Source: Streptococcus infantis SPAR10
GTDB taxonomy: Bacteria; Bacillota; Bacilli; Lactobacillales; Streptococcaceae
DNA length: 64,000 nucleotides
Assembly (NCBI RefSeq): GCF_000279535.1
Contig: NZ_ALCH01000001.1
Location: 248,001 to 312,000, forward strand
Direction: 5' to 3'
Shown here in pieces: positions 41,080 to 50,502 of this stretch. The position numbers and the translations under genes are program-made. The notes under the pieces were generated by a model. That model worked only from the letters and a program-made list of their open reading frames with translations. It did not search any database and had not been told where the DNA came from. Every line of letters starts with the position of its first letter. The first letter of the stretch is position 1.

Positions 41080-41136
41080 AACTTACTGGCTAGACATTTT
41101 GTGTCTGAAGATAACAATCAGGTAAAGGAAATTACT

Positions 41137-41589
41137 ATGATTTTTGATGATTTAAAAAACATTAGCTTTTACAAGGGAATTCACCCAAATCTCGATAAGG
41201 CCATCGATTATCTCTATGAGCATCGTAAAGATAACTTTGAATTAGGGAAATACGATATTGATGGAGATAAGGTCTTCTTAGTTGTGCAAGAAAATGTTCT
41301 CAACAAAGAAGAAAATGATCGCTTTGAGCATCATAAAAACTATGCAGACTTACATTTGTTAGTTGAAGGACATGAGTATTCTAGCTACGGTTCTCGTATA
41401 AAAGATGAGGCTGTAGCCTTTGATGAAGCTAGCGATATTGGCTTTGTTCATTGTCACGAACAATACCCACTCTTGTTGGGATATCACAATTTTGCAGTTT
41501 TCTTCCCAGGAGAACCTCATCAGCCTAACGGTTATGCAGGTATGGAAGATAAAGTTCGCAAATATTTATTTAAAATTTTAATCGATTAG
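41137..41589 (+). CDS. YhcH/YjgK/YiaL family protein
   Basis: A 150-residue beta-barrel (cupin-like) protein with the family pattern ADLHLLVEGHE and VFFPGEPHQPNG, including likely metal-binding His and Glu. YhcH proteins are found with sialic acid genes and may act on sugar anomers or N-glycolyl forms. The start MIFDDLKNI at 41137 follows AAAGGAAA; a GTG 12 codons upstream is less likely. Confidence 0.87.
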   Translation: MIFDDLKNISFYKGIHPNLDKAIDYLYEHRKDNFELGKYDIDGDKVFLVVQENVLNKEENDRFEHHKNYADLHLLVEGHEYSSYGSRIKDEAVAFDEASDIGFVHCHEQYPLLLGYHNFAVFFPGEPHQPNGYAGMEDKVRKYLFKILID

Positions 41590-41608
41590 TCAGTTAGGAG
41601 GAGAAACA

Positions 41609-42259
41609 ATGGCACATAAAGGATCTGGATTGATAAAAGCGGCATTCGATACGGATAACTTTCTGATGCGTTTTTGCGAGAAAGTTTTAGATATCGTGAC
41701 GGTTAACCTACTCTTTGTTGTGTCTTGTTTACCTATTGTAACTATTGGAGTAGCTAAAATCAGTCTCTATCAGACAATCTTTGAAGTGAAGCGCAGCCGT
41801 CGTATTCCTGTTTTCAAAATCTATATTAGAGCCTTTAAGCAAAATTTGAAATTAGGTTTTCAGTTAGGTTTGCTGGAATTAGGAATCTTTTTAATCAGTG
41901 TGGTTGACTTATCACTATTTTGGAGTCAAACTGGTGTTGCCTTTCAGCTCATTAAAGCTATTTGCTTGGGAATTCTGATATTTTTAACCTTAGTTATGTT
42001 GGCTAGCTATCCAATTGCTGCACGCTATGAATTAACTTGGAAAGAAGTTCTTCAAAAGGGCTTGCTTTTGGTCAGCTTTAACTTCGTATGGTTCTTCTTG
42101 ATGCTTGCAATTATTTTGTTAATCATTATGCTTCTTTATCTATCAGGCTTTACTCTAGTGCTTGGTGGTTCAGCATTTCTACTCTTTGGCTTTGGTCTTC
42201 TTGCCTTTTGCCAAGCTGGATTAATGGAAAAATTGTTTGCTAAATATCAAGCAGATTGA
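41609..42259 (+). CDS. DUF624 (YesL-like) membrane protein
   Basis: A 216-residue protein with about five membrane segments and the N-terminal FCEKVLDIVTVNLLFVVSCL typical of DUF624/YesL. Family members sit in sugar-uptake operons of Firmicutes; function unknown. TAGGAGGAG precedes the ATG. Confidence 0.85.
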   Translation: MAHKGSGLIKAAFDTDNFLMRFCEKVLDIVTVNLLFVVSCLPIVTIGVAKISLYQTIFEVKRSRRIPVFKIYIRAFKQNLKLGFQLGLLELGIFLISVVDLSLFWSQTGVAFQLIKAICLGILIFLTLVMLASYPIAARYELTWKEVLQKGLLLVSFNFVWFFLMLAIILLIIMLLYLSGFTLVLGGSAFLLFGFGLLAFCQAGLMEKLFAKYQAD

Positions 42260-42268
42260 AAACGATAT

Positions 42269-42366
42269 GAAACTACTTTCAAACAAGAAAAGCTATGGGA
42301 GATGAATAGAAATTAAAATCTAAGTGGCTAAGATGTATTGAAAGCGCTTTTTACAAGGTGTATACT
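42269..42366 (+). promoter_or_regulatory. Promoter of lyase-kinase with NanR-type palindrome and cre
   Basis: GAAACTACTTTC at 42269-42280; promoter TTGAAA (42338-42343), 17 bp, TATACT (42361-42366). TGAAAGCGCTTTTT over the -35 box is a cre candidate. Palindrome to -10 distance is 92 bp. Confidence 0.75.
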
Positions 42367-42422
42367 AAAATAGTAAAAAATCATCTGCTCAAAGCAGAAA
42401 AAAGAAATCTTAGGAGAAATCT

Positions 42423-43340
42423 ATGTCAGGTTTAAAAAAATATGAAGGTGTCATTCCTGCCTTCTACGCATGTTATGATGATGCGGGTGAAGTTAGCCCA
42501 GAACGTACTCGTGCCTTGGTACAATACTTTATTGATAAAGGTGTTCAAGGGCTTTATGTCAACGGTTCTTCAGGTGAATGTATCTACCAAAGTGTAGAAG
42601 ACCGTAAATTGATCTTAGAAGAAGTTATGGCAGTTGCCAAAGGTAAATTGACCATCATTGCTCACGTAGCTTGTAACAATACCAAAGATAGTATTGAACT
42701 GGCTCGTCATGCAGAAAGTTTGGGAGTAGATGCTATCGCAACAATCCCACCAATTTACTTCCGTTTGCCTGAGTACTCAGTTGCTAAATACTGGAACGAC
42801 ATCAGTGCTGCTGCACCAAACACAGACTATGTTATCTACAACATTCCTCAATTGGCAGGTGTTGCTTTGACTCCAAGTCTTTACACAGAAATGTTGAAAA
42901 ACCCACGTGTCATTGGTGTTAAAAATTCTTCAATGCCAGTTCAAGATATCCAAACATTCGTTAGCCTTGGTGGCGATGACCATATCGTCTTTAACGGTCC
43001 AGACGAACAATTCCTAGGCGGACGTCTCATGGGTGCAAAAGCTGGTATCGGTGGTACTTATGGTGCTATGCCAGAACTCTTCTTGAAACTCAACCAATTG
43101 ATTGCGGATAAAGACCTAGAAACAGCGCGTGAATTGCAATACGCTATCAACGCTATCATCGGTAAATTGACTGCAGCTCATGGGAATATGTACTGTGTGA
43201 TTAAAGAAGTCTTGAAAATCAATGAAGGACTTAACATCGGATCAGTTCGTTCTCCACTTACACCAGTGACCGAAGAAGATCGTCCAGTTGTAGAAGCAGC
43301 TGCTCAATTGATTCGTGAATCTAAGGAGCGTTTCCTCTAA
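42423..43340 (+). CDS. N-acetylneuraminate lyase
   Basis: The lyase splits N-acetylneuraminate into ManNAc and pyruvate. The 305-residue class I aldolase shows GSSGE (pyruvate carboxylate site), the catalytic Tyr in YNIPQ and the Schiff-base Lys in GVKNSS. In E. coli the gene is called nanA, which would clash with the sialidase name used here. It leads the unit with the kinase gene. Confidence 0.93.
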   Translation: MSGLKKYEGVIPAFYACYDDAGEVSPERTRALVQYFIDKGVQGLYVNGSSGECIYQSVEDRKLILEEVMAVAKGKLTIIAHVACNNTKDSIELARHAESLGVDAIATIPPIYFRLPEYSVAKYWNDISAAAPNTDYVIYNIPQLAGVALTPSLYTEMLKNPRVIGVKNSSMPVQDIQTFVSLGGDDHIVFNGPDEQFLGGRLMGAKAGIGGTYGAMPELFLKLNQLIADKDLETARELQYAINAIIGKLTAAHGNMYCVIKEVLKINEGLNIGSVRSPLTPVTEEDRPVVEAAAQLIRESKERFL

Positions 43341-43355
43341 TCAATAGGAGGCTTT

Positions 43356-44240
43356 ATGACTAATTACGTTGCAATTGATATTGGTGGAACTAATATCAAA
43401 TATGGTTTAATTGATCAGGATGGACAACTTGTAGAGTCTAACGAAGTAGCGACTGAGGCTCACAAGGGTGGTCCACACATCTTACAGAAAACAAAAGATA
43501 TCGTAGCTAGCTATCTAGAAAAAGGACCAGTGTCAGGTGTAGCAATTTCCTCGGCGGGAATGGTTGATCCTGATAAGGGTGAGATTTTCTACGCTGGTCC
43601 ACAGATTCCAAATTATGCCGGAACCCAATTTAAAAAGGAAATTGAAGAAAGCTTTAACATTCCTTGTGAAATTGAAAATGATGTTAACTGTGCAGGGCTT
43701 GCTGAAGCTGTCTCTGGTTCAGGAAAGGGTGCAAGTATTACCCTTTGCTTGACGATTGGGACTGGTATCGGTGGTTGCTTAATCATTGATGGGCAAGTTT
43801 TCCATGGCTTTAGTAATTCTGCCTGTGAAGTTGGTTATCTGCACATGCAGGATGGAGCCTTCCAGGACTTAGCGTCTACGACAGCTCTTGTTAAGTATGT
43901 GGCTGATGCACATGGAGATGAAGTGGAACAGTGGAACGGTCGCAGAATTTTCAAAGAAGCTACCGAAGGCAATAAACTCTGTATGGAGGGGATTGACCGT
44001 ATGGTGGATTACCTTGGTAAGGGTCTCGCAAATATTTGTTATGTTGCCAATCCAGAAGTTGTCATCCTTGGTGGTGGGATCATGGGGCAAGAAGCAATTT
44101 TGAAACCAAAAATCCGTAAGGCTTTGAAAGATTCGCTTGTTCCAAGCTTAGCAGACAAGACTCGACTTGAATTTGCCCACCATCAGAATACTGCTGGCAT
44201 GCTCGGTGCTTATTATCATTTCAAAACAAAACAATCCTAA
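43356..44240 (+). CDS. nanK: ROK family kinase, probable N-acetylmannosamine kinase
   Basis: A 294-residue sugar kinase with the phosphate motif DIGGTNIKYG at the N-terminus and CLTIGTGIGGCLI. The usual ROK zinc motif is degenerate (Cys missing around EVGYLHMQDG). Position between lyase and nanE functions points to ManNAc as substrate. TAGGAGG precedes the ATG. The stop codon lies inside the terminator stem. Confidence 0.88.
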   Translation: MTNYVAIDIGGTNIKYGLIDQDGQLVESNEVATEAHKGGPHILQKTKDIVASYLEKGPVSGVAISSAGMVDPDKGEIFYAGPQIPNYAGTQFKKEIEESFNIPCEIENDVNCAGLAEAVSGSGKGASITLCLTIGTGIGGCLIIDGQVFHGFSNSACEVGYLHMQDGAFQDLASTTALVKYVADAHGDEVEQWNGRRIFKEATEGNKLCMEGIDRMVDYLGKGLANICYVANPEVVILGGGIMGQEAILKPKIRKALKDSLVPSLADKTRLEFAHHQNTAGMLGAYYHFKTKQS

Positions 44241-44266
44241 ATTGGCCTTGCCAATTTAGGATTTTT
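44233..44266 (+). terminator. Terminator of lyase-kinase
   Basis: AATCCTAAATTGG and CCAATTTAGGATT form a 13-bp stem with T run and overlap the kinase stop. The same stem occurs at 46620-46650 after the fucosidase gene. Confidence 0.9.
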
Positions 44267-44398
44267 AAATAAAGGCAAATACTAACTTGCTTACTGCTGG
44301 CAAGGTATCTTGCATTTTTGACTTCGATATAGTATATTTAAGTTAATTCAAATATATATCAGTAACACCAATAGATATGGACTAAAGGAGAGCAATCA

Positions 44399-46555
44399 TT
44401 GACCTATAATCAACAAGAAAAATATAACAGTAAAGTAAGCTCCCCTGAGGATCAAGAAACAGAAATTGCTGCTTACGGTCCACTTCCGAGCAAGGCTCAA
44501 TTGGATTATCACAAGGAGGAATTGGCTGCCTTCATCCACTATGGTATGAACACCTATACTGATTCTGAGTGGGGGGATGGTCAAGAAAATCCTCAAAACT
44601 TCAATCCAACAAATCTTGATACAGATCAGTGGATTAAGACTTTGAAGGATGCTGGATTCAAACGAACAATCATGGTTGTAAAACACCATGACGGATTTGT
44701 GATTTATCCATCTAAATATACAGACCATACGGTGGCTGCAAGTCCATGGAAAGATGGTAAGGGTGACCTTCTCGAAGAAATCTCTAAATCAGCGACTAAG
44801 TATGACATGAATATGGGTGTTTACCTATCACCATGGGATGCCAACCATCCTAAATATCATGTTGCAACTGAGAAAGAGTACAACGAATACTACCTCAACC
44901 AACTCAAGGAAATCCTTGGAAATCCTAAATACGGAAACAATGGTAAGTTTATCGAAGTTTGGATGGACGGTGCGCGTGGTAGCGGAGCTCAAAAAGTAAC
45001 TTATGCCTTTGATGAGTGGTTCAAGTACATCAAGGAAGCTGAAGGAGACATCGCCATCTTCTCTGCTCAACCAACAAGTGTCCGTTGGATCGGTAATGAA
45101 CGTGGTATCGCCGGAGATCCAGTTTGGCATAAGGTCAAGAAAGCTAAAATCACTGATGATGTGAAGAATGAATATCTCAACCATGGAGATCCAGAAGGAG
45201 ATATGTACTCAGTTGGTGAAGCAGACGTTTCTATCCGATCAGGTTGGTTCTACCATGACAATCAACAGCCAAAATCAATCAAAGATTTGATGGATATCTA
45301 CTTCAAGTCTGTTGGTCGTGGAACGCCACTTCTCCTCAATATTCCACCTAATAAAGAAGGTAAATTCGCAGAAGCAGATGTGGCTCGCTTGAAAGAATTC
45401 CGAGCAACCTTGGATCAAATGTATGCGACTGACTTCGCTAAGGGAGCAACTGTAACTGCAAGCTCTACTCGTAAGAATCACTTGTATCAAGCAAGTCATT
45501 TGACAGATGGTAAGGATGATACGAGCTGGGCACTAGCAAATGATGCTAAGACAGGTGAATTTACTGTCGATCTTGGACAAAAGAGACGCTTTGACGTAGT
45601 CGAACTCAAAGAAGATATCGCTAAGGGTCAACGTATCTCTGGCTTCAAGGTTGAAGTTGAACTCAATGGTCGTTGGGTTCCATATGGTGAAGGGTCAACT
45701 GTTGGTTATCGTCGTCTTATCCAAGGTCAACCAGTAGAGGCACAAAAGATTCGTGTAACTATTACTGGTGCACAAGCGACTCCAATCTTGACAAACTTCT
45801 CTGTTTATAAGACACCAAGCAGTATCGAGAAGACAGATGGTTACCCTCTAGGACTAGATTACCATTCAAATACAACTGCTGATAAAGAGAATACAACTTG
45901 GTATGATGAATCTGAAGGCGTCCGCGGAACATCTATGTGGACTAACCAAAAAGATGCTAGCGTAACCTACCGTTTCGCTGGAACAAAAGCATATGTAGTG
46001 TCTACAGTTGATCCAAACCACGGTGAAATGTCCGTTTACGTGGATGGTCAAAAGGTTGCAGACGTACAAACGAATAATGCAGCTCGTAAACGTAGCCAGA
46101 TGGTTTATGAAACTGAAGACTTGGCTCCAGGTGAACATACCATCAAACTCGTTAACAAAACTGGTAAAGCTATTGCAACGGAAGGTATCTACACGCTCAA
46201 CAATGCTGGTAAAGGTATGTTTGAGATGAAAGAAACGACCTATGAAGTTCAAAAAGGTCAACCGGTTACTGTAACAATTAAGCGTGTTGGTGGTAGCAAA
46301 GGAACAGCAACAGTCCATGTTGTAACAGAGCCAGGAACAGGGGTTCATGGTAAAGTGTACAAGGACACAACAGCTGACTTAACCTTCCAAGATGGTGAAA
46401 CTGAGAAAACAATCACGATTCCAACGATCGACTTTACAGAGCAAGCTGATTCAATCTTTGACTTCAAAGTGAAAATGACTAGCGTTTCTGACAATTCCCT
46501 TCTTGGTTTTGCTTCAGAAGCTACGATTCGAGTGATGAAAGCTGAATTATTTTAG
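44399..46555 (+). CDS. Alpha-L-fucosidase (GH29) with carbohydrate-binding and Calx-beta-like domains
   Basis: A 718-residue GH29 enzyme: FIHYGMNTYTDSEWG near the start, KHHDGF, and the predicted nucleophile Asp190 in VWMDGARGSG. The catalytic part (about 20-350) is followed by an F5/8-type C (CBM32) domain (about 355-470), a beta domain and a C-terminal Calx-beta-like domain. There is no signal peptide or LPXTG motif, so it should act inside the cell on imported fucosylated oligosaccharides. TTG is the start, with AAAGGAGAG upstream; the first ATG lies 50 codons in. It is flanked by two copies of one terminator stem, which suggests insertion into the locus. Confidence 0.9.
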   Translation: MTYNQQEKYNSKVSSPEDQETEIAAYGPLPSKAQLDYHKEELAAFIHYGMNTYTDSEWGDGQENPQNFNPTNLDTDQWIKTLKDAGFKRTIMVVKHHDGFVIYPSKYTDHTVAASPWKDGKGDLLEEISKSATKYDMNMGVYLSPWDANHPKYHVATEKEYNEYYLNQLKEILGNPKYGNNGKFIEVWMDGARGSGAQKVTYAFDEWFKYIKEAEGDIAIFSAQPTSVRWIGNERGIAGDPVWHKVKKAKITDDVKNEYLNHGDPEGDMYSVGEADVSIRSGWFYHDNQQPKSIKDLMDIYFKSVGRGTPLLLNIPPNKEGKFAEADVARLKEFRATLDQMYATDFAKGATVTASSTRKNHLYQASHLTDGKDDTSWALANDAKTGEFTVDLGQKRRFDVVELKEDIAKGQRISGFKVEVELNGRWVPYGEGSTVGYRRLIQGQPVEAQKIRVTITGAQATPILTNFSVYKTPSSIEKTDGYPLGLDYHSNTTADKENTTWYDESEGVRGTSMWTNQKDASVTYRFAGTKAYVVSTVDPNHGEMSVYVDGQKVADVQTNNAARKRSQMVYETEDLAPGEHTIKLVNKTGKAIATEGIYTLNNAGKGMFEMKETTYEVQKGQPVTVTIKRVGGSKGTATVHVVTEPGTGVHGKVYKDTTADLTFQDGETEKTITIPTIDFTEQADSIFDFKVKMTSVSDNSLLGFASEATIRVMKAELF

Positions 46556-46619
46556 AAAAATTAGCGAGTATAGATAAATGTCTATCGAGATTTTATGCAA
46601 AAAATTTTGAATGATAAAA

Positions 46620-46653
46620 AATCCTAAATTGATTTTATCAATTTAGGATTTTC
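46620..46653. terminator. Bidirectional terminator between fucosidase and the RpiR regulator genes
   Basis: AATCCTAAATTGA and TCAATTTAGGATT form a 13-bp stem with A/T runs at both ends. It overlaps the stop codon of the RpiR gene, just as the copy at 44233 overlaps the kinase stop. Confidence 0.88.
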
Positions 46654-47494
46654 CCTTTCTGTGATTTCTACGATAACCATTCAGTCTATTATTCTCCCAA
46701 TAGCTATTAAAGATTTTTTCTTTACTTTCGCGATCAATCTCTAGGAAATAAGCGTAGAGTAAATCAATGATAATCAGCATTGGAATCTGAGCAGAAATTC
46801 GTTGAATATAAGATGCTTGGTTTTGGCTTGCGACCAAAATGGTTTCTGTAAATGCTTGAGTATCCTTATTCGGTGAACTTGTAAATAGAACCGTCTTAGC
46901 TCCCATGTCCTGGGCATCTAATAGGCTATCGATGATGGACGGTGTTGTTCCTGAGAGGGAAAAACCAAAGACCAAACATTTTTCATCAATGATACTAGTC
47001 GTCCAGGCAAAACCGTCTGGATCTGTTAAGGCTTCACAGACGACACCCAATCTCATAAAACGTAGCTTCATCTCACGTGCGACTAGACCAGAACTCCCAG
47101 TTCCGAAAAAATACACGCGTTCGGATTGGTCAATCATCTGAGCCACGCGTTCCAGCTGCTCATCGTCAATCAATCCTTGAGAAATTTCTCGCAGGTTTGC
47201 ATAACTTCTAAGGACTCTCTGAGTCAAAGGATTCATATCCTGTTGAGGAGTAGAAAGAGTGTCTTTTTGTTGTTGGTATTTGAAGATGAACTCTCGATAG
47301 CCCTTAAAACCACATTTCTTGGCAAAACGAGTGAGCGCTGCCTGGGAAATATGAAGTTTTTGAGTAACTTGCTGAGAGGATAAGTCATCGTTTATGGTAT
47401 CTGCCTGCAGAAAATAGCGAGCAATTTCTTGCTCTAAATCGGTCATTTCTTCAAAGTGAAGCTCAATGATTGTAGAAATATCTTGCTTATTCAT
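46643..47494 (-). CDS. nanR: RpiR-family regulator, probable NanR
   Basis: A 283-residue protein with an N-terminal RpiR helix-turn-helix (about 1-75, SSQQVTQKLHISQAALTRFA) and a C-terminal SIS sugar-binding domain (about 120-245, YFFGTGSSGLVAREM). In pneumococcus the RpiR-type NanR activates sialic acid genes. The palindrome found at four promoters here is the likely binding site. ACTCC-complement GGAGT precedes the start. Confidence 0.88.
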   Translation of the reverse strand: MNKQDISTIIELHFEEMTDLEQEIARYFLQADTINDDLSSQQVTQKLHISQAALTRFAKKCGFKGYREFIFKYQQQKDTLSTPQQDMNPLTQRVLRSYANLREISQGLIDDEQLERVAQMIDQSERVYFFGTGSSGLVAREMKLRFMRLGVVCEALTDPDGFAWTTSIIDEKCLVFGFSLSGTTPSIIDSLLDAQDMGAKTVLFTSSPNKDTQAFTETILVASQNQASYIQRISAQIPMLIIIDLLYAYFLEIDRESKEKIFNSYWENNRLNGYRRNHRKGKS

Positions 47495-47686
47495 GGGACT
47501 CCTTTGATAGCTATTTGCCAGAATTTATTTGATAAATCTAACAAATAAAATAGCGCTTACCTCCATTATATCATAGAAAATAATTTTTGGACCAAAAAGG
47601 GAAAGTCTTTTCTTTTTCCATAATTTTCTACCTAAATTATGGTACAATTAAGAGTGTGATTTTGATTAGAAATGAGATTGATGTGT

Positions 47687-49729
47687 ATGAGAAAATTCAA
47701 TAGCCACTCGATACCGATACGGCTTAATTTGTTATTTGCAATCGTCATTTTGCTTTTTTTAACAATTATTGGCCGTTTGCTTTATATGCAAGTTCTTCAT
47801 AAGGATTTTTATGAAAATAAACTAGCTTCTGCTAGCCAAACTCGAGTAACCATGGGTTCCGCTCGTGGAGAAATTTATGATGCAACAGGAAAACCTTTAG
47901 TCCAAAACACCGTTAAACAAGTTGTTTCATTCACACGAAGTAACAAGATGACTGCGGCTGATTTGAAGGATATTTCTAAAAAATTGTTGACTTATGTCAC
48001 AGTCACTTCTCCAGAGTTGACGGACCGACAAATGGCAGACTACTACTTGGCGGATGCCGAAGCTTATAAGAAAACAGTTGAAGCTCTTCCAAAAGATAAA
48101 CGGTATGATTCAGATGGCAATCAACTTTCTGAATCTGAACTCTATAACAACGCTGCTAATAGTATTGCAGCTAATCAGATGGACTATTCCGAGGATGAAA
48201 AGAAGGCCATCTATCTCTTTAGCCAGCTCAATTCAGTTGGAAATTTTGCTACAGGAAATATTCAAACAGATCCTTTGAGTGATACACAGGTAGCTGTAAT
48301 TGCTTCTGCTTCAAAGGAATTGCCAGGTATTTCTATCTCTACCTCATGGGATCGAAAGGTCTTAGAAACTTCTCTTTCATCTATTGTCGGAACTGTTTCT
48401 AGTGAAAAATCAGGTCTTCCAGCAGAAGAAGTAGACGCTTATTTGAAAAAAGGTTATTCGCTCAATGATCGCGTCGGGACTTCCTATCTTGAAAAACAAT
48501 ACGAAGAAGTCTTGCAAGGGAAACGGACCGTCAAGGAAATCCATTTGGACAAGCATGGAGACATGGAGAGCGTAGAGAATATAGAAGAAGGTAGCAAGGG
48601 AAAAAACATCAAATTAACCATTGATTTGGCCTTCCAAGATAGCGTAGACAGCCTCTTAAAGAGTTATTTTAATTCTGAACTTGCAAATGGTGGTGCTAAA
48701 TACTCAGAAGGTGTTTATGCGGTAGCCCTTAATCCTAAGACAGGTGCTGTATTGGCAATGTCAGGAATTAAACACAATCTAGAAACAGGAGACTTGACAC
48801 CAGACTCACTAGGAACAGTGACCAATGTTTTTGTACCAGGGTCTGTCGTTAAGGCGGCAACCATCAGTTCTGGTTGGGAAAATGGGGTCTTGTCAGGCAA
48901 CCAAACCTTGACAGACCAACCAATCGTCTTCCAAGGTTCTGCTCCTATCAATTCGTGGTATACCCCTTATTACGGTTCCTTCCCGGTTACAGCCGTTGAG
49001 GCTCTAGAATATTCATCAAATGCCTACATGGTTCAAACTGCGCTAGGAATGATGGGTCAGACCTATCAACCAAATATGACAGTCAAAACCAACCAACTTG
49101 AGTCTGCTATGGGTAAACTTCGTGCTACCTTTGGAGAGTATGGACTAGGAGTTTCTACTGAGATTGACTTGCCAGATGAATCGACAGGATTTATCCCCCA
49201 AAAATTTGACTTGGCTAATTATTTAACTAATGCTTTTGGCCAGTTTGACAACTACACACCGATGCAATTAGCCCAGTACGTTGCAACGATTGCTAACAAT
49301 GGCGTTCGTCTAGCTCCACATATTGTCGAGGGAATATACGACAACAATGATAAGGGTGGCCTTGGGGAATTAATCCAAGCAATAGATACCAAGGAAATCA
49401 ACAAGGTCAATATTTCTGAATCAGATATGGCAATCTTGCACCAAGGATTTTACCAAGTATCGCATGGAACTAGTCCCCTTACGACAGGACGGGCGTTTTT
49501 AGATGGCGCCACTGTTTCTATCAGTGGTAAGACCGGTACAGCTGAAAGCTATGTAGCTGGTGGTCAAGAAGCTAATAATACCAATGCTGTGGCCTATGCT
49601 CCAACAGAAAATCCTCAAATTGCAGTTGCAGTAGTCTTTCCTCATAATACCAATTTAACCAAAAATGTTGGGCCAGCAATTGCTCGCGACATTATCAATC
49701 TATACAACCAACACCATCCAATGAATTAG
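47687..49729 (+). CDS. pbp2B: Penicillin-binding protein 2b
   Basis: A class B transpeptidase for side-wall peptidoglycan, 680 residues, with an N-terminal membrane anchor (about 16-38), dimerisation domain and transpeptidase domain. Motifs are SVVK (Ser386), SSN (443-445) and KTG near 614-617, exactly on the pneumococcal R6 numbering when MRKFNSHS is the start. Residue 446, right after SSN, is Ala (codon 49022-49024) where susceptible pneumococcus has Thr; this change lowers penicillin affinity. Further differences around 432-433 suggest a mosaic or non-pneumococcal allele. Confidence 0.96.
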   Translation: MRKFNSHSIPIRLNLLFAIVILLFLTIIGRLLYMQVLHKDFYENKLASASQTRVTMGSARGEIYDATGKPLVQNTVKQVVSFTRSNKMTAADLKDISKKLLTYVTVTSPELTDRQMADYYLADAEAYKKTVEALPKDKRYDSDGNQLSESELYNNAANSIAANQMDYSEDEKKAIYLFSQLNSVGNFATGNIQTDPLSDTQVAVIASASKELPGISISTSWDRKVLETSLSSIVGTVSSEKSGLPAEEVDAYLKKGYSLNDRVGTSYLEKQYEEVLQGKRTVKEIHLDKHGDMESVENIEEGSKGKNIKLTIDLAFQDSVDSLLKSYFNSELANGGAKYSEGVYAVALNPKTGAVLAMSGIKHNLETGDLTPDSLGTVTNVFVPGSVVKAATISSGWENGVLSGNQTLTDQPIVFQGSAPINSWYTPYYGSFPVTAVEALEYSSNAYMVQTALGMMGQTYQPNMTVKTNQLESAMGKLRATFGEYGLGVSTEIDLPDESTGFIPQKFDLANYLTNAFGQFDNYTPMQLAQYVATIANNGVRLAPHIVEGIYDNNDKGGLGELIQAIDTKEINKVNISESDMAILHQGFYQVSHGTSPLTTGRAFLDGATVSISGKTGTAESYVAGGQEANNTNAVAYAPTENPQIAVAVVFPHNTNLTKNVGPAIARDIINLYNQHHPMN

Positions 49730-49739
49730 AAAGGAAGCC

Positions 49740-50336
49740 ATGCTTTATCCAACACCTATTGCTAAGTTGATTGACAGTTATTCCAAACTTCCTGGTATTG
49801 GGATTAAGACAGCGACCCGACTGGCCTTTTATACCATTGGGATGCCGGATGACGATGTCAATGAATTTGCAAAAAATCTCCTTGCAGCCAAGCGAGAATT
49901 GACTTATTGCTCTATTTGTGGACGTTTGACAGACGAGGATCCTTGCTCTATCTGTACTGATCCTAGCCGAGATCAGTCAACGATTCTGGTCCTTGAGGAT
50001 AGTCGCGATGTCGCTGCCATGGAAAATATCCAAGAGTACCACGGACTTTACCATGTCTTACACGGCTTGATTTCCCCTATGAATGGGATTAGCCCAGATG
50101 ACATCAATCTCAAGAGTCTCATGACGCGCCTCATGGATAGCGAGGTTTCAGAGGTCATCGTAGCCACCAATGCAACTGCTGATGGTGAGGCGACTTCCAT
50201 GTATATCTCTCGACTTCTCAAACCCGCAGGGATCAAGGTTACTCGTCTAGCGCGAGGTCTAGCAGTCGGAGCTGATATCGAATATGCGGACGAAGTAACG
50301 CTCTTAAGAGCTATCGAAAATCGTACAGAACTCTAG
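49740..50336 (+). CDS. recR: Recombination protein RecR
   Basis: RecR works with RecF and RecO in loading RecA at gaps. The 198-residue protein has the helix-hairpin-helix ([15 protein letters not shown]), the four-Cys zinc site (CSICGRL...CSICTD) and the Toprim domain ([13 protein letters not shown]). Follows pbp2B after ten bases with AAGGAAG as ribosome site. Confidence 0.96.
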   Translation: MLYPTPIAKLIDSYSKLPGIGIKTATRLAFYTIGMPDDDVNEFAKNLLAAKRELTYCSICGRLTDEDPCSICTDPSRDQSTILVLEDSRDVAAMENIQEYHGLYHVLHGLISPMNGISPDDINLKSLMTRLMDSEVSEVIVATNATADGEATSMYISRLLKPAGIKVTRLARGLAVGADIEYADEVTLLRAIENRTEL

Positions 50337-50391
50337 TCTGTAAGATTAATGATAGAAGCAATTAGCTAGTAGATAAGATTTTAAGAAACAT

Positions 50392-50427
50392 AGAGACTGG
50401 ATTTGTTTTTAATCTAGTCTCTTTTTT
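50392..50427 (+). terminator. Terminator of pbp2B-recR
   Basis: AGAGACTGGATT and AATCTAGTCTCTTTTTT pair over a T-rich loop. Confidence 0.88.
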
Positions 50428-50502
50428 GCTATTCAAGTTTAAAAAAAGAGACAAATGTGATATACTAAAGAGCAAGTATTCTAGTAGAAATAGGACAATC
50501 AT

